Part shown: one piece after another, positions 59,804-64,000 of the stretch
How positions within the stretch are numbered: position 1 is the first letter of the stretch
Layout: every line of letters begins with the position of its first letter
NCBI RefSeq assembly: GCF_002258785.1
Contig: NZ_NOYI01000018.1
Span: 62,001-126,000 of the forward strand
Reading direction: 5' to 3'
DNA from: Rhodococcus sp. 06-235-1A
Lineage (GTDB): Bacteria; Actinomycetota; Actinomycetes; Mycobacteriales; Mycobacteriaceae
DNA: 64,000 nt
Made by a program: the position numbers and the translations under genes
Notes under the pieces: model-generated
The model's input: the letters and a program-made list of their open reading frames with translations, nothing else
Database searches by the model: none
Told to the model about the DNA's origin: nothing

Positions 59804-60784
59804 ATGCGGATAGCGCTCTATGTGTTCGACGGCATCACGATGTTTCACCTCGCCGCGCCGTTGATGGTGTTCGGCGAGGTGACTCGACTCGGCCTCGCCA
59901 CGGATTGGGAGACGCGAGTGTGGTCCGACCAACCAGGCGCGATCCGCACCGAGGAAGGGTTTCCGATCGGTGAGATCGCTGGTCCCAGCACCGTCGACTG
60001 GGCCGATATCGTCATTGTGACGTCGTGGCCGGAGTCGTTGCCCCACACAGGAACTGACTTCTCGAACGCACTCCGCGGAGCACATGCGCGAGGCGCACAG
60101 ATCGCGGGTCTGTGCCTCGGTTCGTTCGCCGTCGCAGACACCGGGCTGCTCGCGGGTCGGCCCGCCGTCACGCACTGGACCAAGATGACCGAGCTGCGGG
60201 AACGAAATGCACACGCCGGCGTCGACGAGTCGGTGCTCTACATCGACCACGGAGACGTGATGACATCCGCGGGAACTGCGTCGTCGATCGATTCCTGCCT
60301 GCACATCGTCCGCAAGCACCTCGGTTCGGCTGCCGCGACGCGGGTGGCGCGCAGCCTGGTGGTCGCACCGCATCGCGACGGCGGTCAGGCGCAGTACATC
60401 GAACGTCCGGTCATCGAGGCATCGGGAGACACTGCGATCGCCGACGTCTTGAGCTGGGCGCTCGAGCGTCTGGACGAGCCCTTGCCCATCGAGCGACTGG
60501 CCGAACACGCGCGCATGAGCCGACGCAGCTTCATCCGTCAGTTCCAGCTCGAGACGGGCTCCACCCCGGCTCGCTGGGTGCTCGACAAGCGACTGAACGA
60601 GGCCAGGAGCCTGCTGGAGACCACCGATCGCAGCATCGAAAACATTGCGGCGCTGTGCGGATTCGGCAGCGCCGTCACCCTGCGTCAGAACTTCCGCTCG
60701 GCATTCGCGGTGACACCGACGGCCTATCGACGGCAATTTGCCGTCGGTTGTTCCCCCACAGGTGCGGTCGACAGGCAAGGATGA
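59804..60784 (+). CDS. GlxA-type AraC-family regulator (DJ-1/PfpI + AraC)
   Basis: A 326-residue regulator. Residues 1-190 are a DJ-1/PfpI-type domain: [44 protein letters not shown] with the nucleophile Cys, and [18 protein letters not shown]. The last 100 residues are an AraC HTH ([42 protein letters not shown]). It overlaps the cyclase gene by 4 bp and is divergent from the isochorismatase-like gene. Confidence 0.93.
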   Translation: MRIALYVFDGITMFHLAAPLMVFGEVTRLGLATDWETRVWSDQPGAIRTEEGFPIGEIAGPSTVDWADIVIVTSWPESLPHTGTDFSNALRGAHARGAQIAGLCLGSFAVADTGLLAGRPAVTHWTKMTELRERNAHAGVDESVLYIDHGDVMTSAGTASSIDSCLHIVRKHLGSAAATRVARSLVVAPHRDGGQAQYIERPVIEASGDTAIADVLSWALERLDEPLPIERLAEHARMSRRSFIRQFQLETGSTPARWVLDKRLNEARSLLETTDRSIENIAALCGFGSAVTLRQNFRSAFAVTPTAYRRQFAVGCSPTGAVDRQG

Positions 60785-61614
60785 GCGACGTGATCCTGTG
60801 GATAGTTGCCGGAGTCGAGCTCGCCGCCATCATCGCTCTCGGTGTGGTCTTGATCGTCTCGCGCCGAAGGTTGAAGCACACGCGCCGAGCACTCGACCGT
60901 GCTCTCGAATCGCAGCAACGCCGGAAGCGACGCGGCCTGGTTCCCTTCGCTATCAGAACCGCCTTCCACACCACGGACTTGCTCATCAACAAAGGCTTCG
61001 GCGCAACGGTCCGCAACTCCGTCGAAGACCTCGCGGGCTGGGCCAAGGTGGAACGCCCTGATCTGGCACGCATGACCGCCGACGGCGACATCGTGGTGAT
61101 GTTCTCCGACATCGAGGGCTCCACCGCACGCAACGAGGAACTGGGCGATCGGGGCTGGGTGAAGCTGCTCGAGAAGCACAACAAGTTGATCCGCAAACAC
61201 GTCGACGACCACGGCGGTCACGTGGTGAAGAGCCAGGGCGACGGGTACATGATCGCCTTCTCCGACGCAGCGCAGGCCGTGCGTTGCGGGGTGAAAGTCC
61301 AGGAAGCACTGCTGGAAAACCCTGATCGGTGGGACCGCATCCGCGTCCGCATGGGCGTGCACGTGGGCAGTTCGGTGCGACGCGGCGACGACCTGTTCGG
61401 CCTCAACGTGGCCATGGCAGCACGCGTCGCGGGACAGGCCGACGGCGGTGAAATTCTGGTCAGCGAACCGGTTCGGAACGCCATCAGCGCGGCGCACGAC
61501 CTGAGTCTCGGAACGCCTCGCGACGTCGAACTCAAGGGAATGAGCGGAAGTTTCCAGTTGTATCCGGTGACGCTGCCGGTGCTGCCCAACACCGAGGCCA
61601 AGCAGCTCGACTAG
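60781..61614 (+). CDS. Membrane-anchored class III adenylate cyclase
   Basis: A 277-residue protein. One N-terminal membrane span ([21 protein letters not shown]) precedes a linker and the cyclase homology domain: [17 protein letters not shown] (metal Asp110), [11 protein letters not shown] (Asp154, substrate Lys150) and [30 protein letters not shown]. It resembles mycobacterial and Rhodococcus class III cyclases that make cAMP. It overlaps the GlxA regulator by 4 bp. Confidence 0.92.
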   Translation: MSDVILWIVAGVELAAIIALGVVLIVSRRRLKHTRRALDRALESQQRRKRRGLVPFAIRTAFHTTDLLINKGFGATVRNSVEDLAGWAKVERPDLARMTADGDIVVMFSDIEGSTARNEELGDRGWVKLLEKHNKLIRKHVDDHGGHVVKSQGDGYMIAFSDAAQAVRCGVKVQEALLENPDRWDRIRVRMGVHVGSSVRRGDDLFGLNVAMAARVAGQADGGEILVSEPVRNAISAAHDLSLGTPRDVELKGMSGSFQLYPVTLPVLPNTEAKQLD

Positions 61615-61616
61615 AT

Positions 61617-61925
61617 CTACTCGCCCACAGCCATACTCAGCAGGTGGTAGCTCAGACATTTGCCGTGTCCGTCCAGAACGGGGCTTCCTGTCACTCCCCC
61701 GCCGAGCACGCCGGGTAGCTCGAACACCAACCCGGAAACCAGGGGCATTCGGGTGCGGAGCACGTCCCCGGTAACCAGCGGCGCGAAATGCGTGGCTACG
61801 GCATCGACAGTCAGTTCTCGGGTCAGCAATTCGTAGTGTTCGTCGGTCCGCGGGAAGACAGCGAGGATGAGGGTGTCGCCCTTGTCCCCAGTTCGCACGT
61901 CGGCGAGATCGTCGACAGTCCTCAT
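61617..61925 (-). CDS. AtuA-related small subunit
   Basis: A 102-residue protein: LADVRTGDKGDTLILAVFPRTDEHYELL and LVFELPGVLGGGVTGSPVLDGHGKCLSYHLL, the conserved ferredoxin-fold partner of AtuA-type proteins. Its start overlaps the large subunit stop by 4 bp. Confidence 0.85.
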   Translation of the reverse strand: MRTVDDLADVRTGDKGDTLILAVFPRTDEHYELLTRELTVDAVATHFAPLVTGDVLRTRMPLVSGLVFELPGVLGGGVTGSPVLDGHGKCLSYHLLSMAVGE

Positions 61926-63274
61926 ACCGTCACCTCCGTGGTGTGTACAGCGGTCGTTACCTGTGCACGTGGAATCAGACACGATCTGATCGCGAGCACC
62001 TCGGCGCTGCTGCTGCGTGCGCCACCTCCACCGGCCGGGCCGTTGGTGTAGAGGCTTTCGACTTCCCACCCCACCAACGAAGCTGTCTCCGCGTTGGGCA
62101 CCTTTGCCGTGACGCGCAGTCGCACTTCGGCGACATCGGTCGGGGCAGCAAGTCCGCGGAATGCCGCACCCGCCCCGATGTACTCGACGCCGACATTCTC
62201 TGCCGGAATGCCGTGCACCTCCCACAGTCGTTGCCGCACAATCTCTCCGGCAAGCTCGGCGCGTTGCAGTGCGCGTGGCCCGGCGTAGCTGATCTGCCCT
62301 TCACCGAGCCAACCGCCACGAAATCCGAGGGTCACCTTCAACTCCTCAGGCCGGGTACTGCCCGTCGCCCCGGACACCGCCACCCGGTCGGGTCCGACGG
62401 TCTCGAACGAGACTCCGGTGAAATCGGCCGTCACGTCCGGCGTCAAGTACCGGGCCGGATCGCCGACCTCGTAGAGCAACTGCTCGGCGCACGTTCGCCG
62501 CGTCAACTCCCCGCCGGTGCCGTCGACTTTGCCGAATTCTGCTGTGCCATCGGCGCGTACATCACCGAACGGAAATCCCAGATGTGCAAGACCCTGCACA
62601 GGCTTGGTGATCGGATCGGCGAAGTAGCCGCCGGTCAGTTGGCCCGCGCATTCGAGAAGATGTCCGACGGCGGTACCGGCACCGAGCGTCTCCCAATCCT
62701 GCCCCGCCCAACCGAACTCGTGCATCAGCGGCGCGAGATACAGAGCTGGATCGGCGAGACGGCCGGTGACGATCACGTCGGCACCGAGGTCGAGTGCGGG
62801 CAGAACCGCATCGGCACCGATATAGGCGTTGGCCGACACGAGTTGCTCGGAATGCTCCGACAGCGGCCGGCCGGTCTCCCACACCAACGGATCGAATCGG
62901 CGTACCGCGTCGAGCACGTCGTCGCCGGTGACGGCCGCGATGCGCACCGAACGCGCGCACACCCGCTCGGCAACACGAGCAGCAACGGCCGCTGCCGCAA
63001 CAGGATTCGCCGCTCCCGAGTTCGTCACAACGGTGATGCCCTGCTCCGTGGTCGCGCCCAGCACTGCCCGCATCCGCGCGGCCAACAGTGGGTCGTAACC
63101 CGCAGCGGGATCGAGCAGCTTTCGTGCCTGCCCGGTCGCAACTGTCCGCTCCCCGAGGCACTCGAAGATCAGATAGTCGAGCTCGCCGCGCTCGGCCAAG
63201 ATCTGAGCCGGGTCGATGCGGTCGCCGGCAAACCCTGCGCCCGCGCCCAATCGCACGGTTCCGCGGGCGCTCAC
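61922..63274 (-). CDS. AtuA-family (acyclic terpene utilization-like) protein
   Basis: A 450-residue DUF1446/AtuA protein: VRLGAGAGFAGDRIDPAQILAERGELDYLIFECLGERT near the N-terminus, NAYIGADAVLPALDLGADVIVTGRLADPALYLAPL, and VGVEYIGAGAAFRGL near the C-terminus. AtuA was found in geranyl/citronellyl catabolism, but most homologues are of unknown substrate. GTG 63274 overlaps the transporter stop and its stop overlaps the small subunit, so these are co-translated. Confidence 0.9.
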   Translation of the reverse strand: MSARGTVRLGAGAGFAGDRIDPAQILAERGELDYLIFECLGERTVATGQARKLLDPAAGYDPLLAARMRAVLGATTEQGITVVTNSGAANPVAAAAVAARVAERVCARSVRIAAVTGDDVLDAVRRFDPLVWETGRPLSEHSEQLVSANAYIGADAVLPALDLGADVIVTGRLADPALYLAPLMHEFGWAGQDWETLGAGTAVGHLLECAGQLTGGYFADPITKPVQGLAHLGFPFGDVRADGTAEFGKVDGTGGELTRRTCAEQLLYEVGDPARYLTPDVTADFTGVSFETVGPDRVAVSGATGSTRPEELKVTLGFRGGWLGEGQISYAGPRALQRAELAGEIVRQRLWEVHGIPAENVGVEYIGAGAAFRGLAAPTDVAEVRLRVTAKVPNAETASLVGWEVESLYTNGPAGGGGARSSSAEVLAIRSCLIPRAQVTTAVHTTEVTV

Positions 63275-64000
63275 GATACCCACACCGGGATGACGCCCGT
63301 CGCGAAGGCGACTCCAAGCATGCCGAGGCTGACCAGCCACGCCCACCCGATCGTGTGCCGGATGTGCCTGCCTATATCGACCTTGGCCAGACCGACGAGG
63401 AGGTAGAACGCGCCCGTCATCGGACTGATCGGGAAGCCGACGGTCTCCTCGCCGATGATCGACGCCTGAGCGAGATGGATTGCGCTGATATCGAATTGGT
63501 CGCCGACCTCGATGAGTACCGGCAGCACACCGAAGTAGTACGCGTCAGGGCCGAAGATCAGACTCATCGGTACCGCAAACACCCCGACGATGAGCGGAAG
63601 TGCGGGTGCCATCCAGTCCGGAATCACGTTGGCGGCGCTGACGGCCATCGATTCGATCATGCCACTGCCATCGAGCACACCGAGCAGAACTCCGGCGGCG
63701 AGCAGCGTGCCCACCATCAGCATCGCGCCGACGGCATGCGCTTCGATACGCGCGGACTGTGCCTTCATGCCCGGGTAATTGATCAGGAGCGCAACGATGG
63801 TCGCGATGATGAAGCAGGTCTCCGGAGGCGCGACGGCCGCGATCAGCGCGGCAAGTGTCGCGACGACGAGAACGGCGTTGACCCAGAACAGCTTCGGACG
63901 TAGCAAGCTGGGCTCGTCAGGCTTGTCGGGCTCTTCTGGGGTCTCGTCACCGCCCGAGCCGGCTGAGGCCGGCGCGTCTGTTCCTCCGACAGCGGGTACG
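63271..64000 (-). CDS. CitMHS-family citrate/metal transporter, 3' part (runs off right edge)
   Basis: The last 243 codons of a membrane transporter; the frame is open to the window edge. The visible part has six helices and the CitMHS signatures FGPDAYYFGVLPVLIEVGDQFDI and LAQASIIGEETVGFPISPMTGAFYLLVGL. An acidic, Pro-rich segment (TPEEPDKPDEP) is the central cytoplasmic loop. It probably imports a metal-citrate or related carboxylate and is the first visible gene of the AtuA operon, so it may supply the substrate. Confidence 0.85.
   Translation of the reverse strand, partial: VPAVGGTDAPASAGSGGDETPEEPDKPDEPSLLRPKLFWVNAVLVVATLAALIAAVAPPETCFIIATIVALLINYPGMKAQSARIEAHAVGAMLMVGTLLAAGVLLGVLDGSGMIESMAVSAANVIPDWMAPALPLIVGVFAVPMSLIFGPDAYYFGVLPVLIEVGDQFDISAIHLAQASIIGEETVGFPISPMTGAFYLLVGLAKVDIGRHIRHTIGWAWLVSLGMLGVAFATGVIPVWVS

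Noticed and set aside
1-64000. CRISPR arrays, tRNA, rRNA or transposase genes
   Set aside because: No regularly spaced repeats, tRNA-like clover leaf or transposase motifs were noticed when reading both strands.

Overview
The window is high-GC actinobacterial chromosome with a strong codon signature, many GTG starts and tightly overlapping operons. It looks like a Rhodococcus-type (Nocardiaceae) genome: it carries F420/LLM oxidoreductases, a DUF3558 lipoprotein, a DUF6188 protein, an AztABCD-type zinc uptake locus, Ssu sulfonate uptake and a class III cyclase of mycobacterial type. No rRNA, tRNA or CRISPR array was seen.

Left part (1-12.8 kb): a LacI-controlled sugar locus has a divergent P-loop kinase, LacI regulator, FGGY kinase and LacD/YihT-type aldolase. 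A 14-16 bp palindrome (AGACAACGTTGTCT) lies in both control regions and, imperfectly, inside the kinase gene. Next come an alpha/beta hydrolase and an acyl-CoA ligase. A zinc import locus follows (aztD1, aztC, aztD2, aztB, divergent aztA), with three copies of a Zur-like 13-mer, one before each transcription unit. A ParD-like/zeta-like toxin-antitoxin pair closes this part.

Middle-left (13-28 kb): mixed chromosomal genes. These include a TetR gene divergent from a quinone-type oxidoreductase/LLM pair, an exonuclease-BRCT-TerD fusion and HipBA with a TATGCCT-N8-AGGCATA operator. A close homologue of fungal cytosine deaminase, a DUF3558 lipoprotein cluster, a Fic protein and a LysR/SDR divergent pair follow. 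Several small unknown genes and decayed gene pieces lie between them.

Defence island (28.2-42 kb): GC falls by eye and most identifiable genes are of anti-phage or nucleic-acid type: a MazG-like pyrophosphohydrolase with an HNH protein, an m5C methyltransferase with a membrane protein and a PD-(D/E)XK protein, a DUF262-DUF1524 (GmrSD-type) protein, an AIPR protein, and a DUF262 + HEPN gene pair. The last three modules are each followed by a copy of the same roughly 377-bp sequence (37085-37461, decayed 39335-39509, 41608-41984). Two of these share 170 identical bases. Remnants of an ABC permease, a vWA protein and the methyltransferase mark older rearrangements.

Right part (42-64 kb): a serine hydrolase/ArsR operon with a perfect 9-6-9 palindrome, three secreted Cys-containing lipoproteins, and the ssuCBAD sulfonate operon. 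Then a GNAT, an MFS exporter, a secreted ParB-like protein, a DedA protein, a NarL-type two-component system, PhzF, DoxX, nitroreductase, EVE and isochorismatase-like genes. A GlxA-type regulator with a membrane adenylate cyclase follows. A CitMHS transporter/AtuA operon is cut by the right edge.
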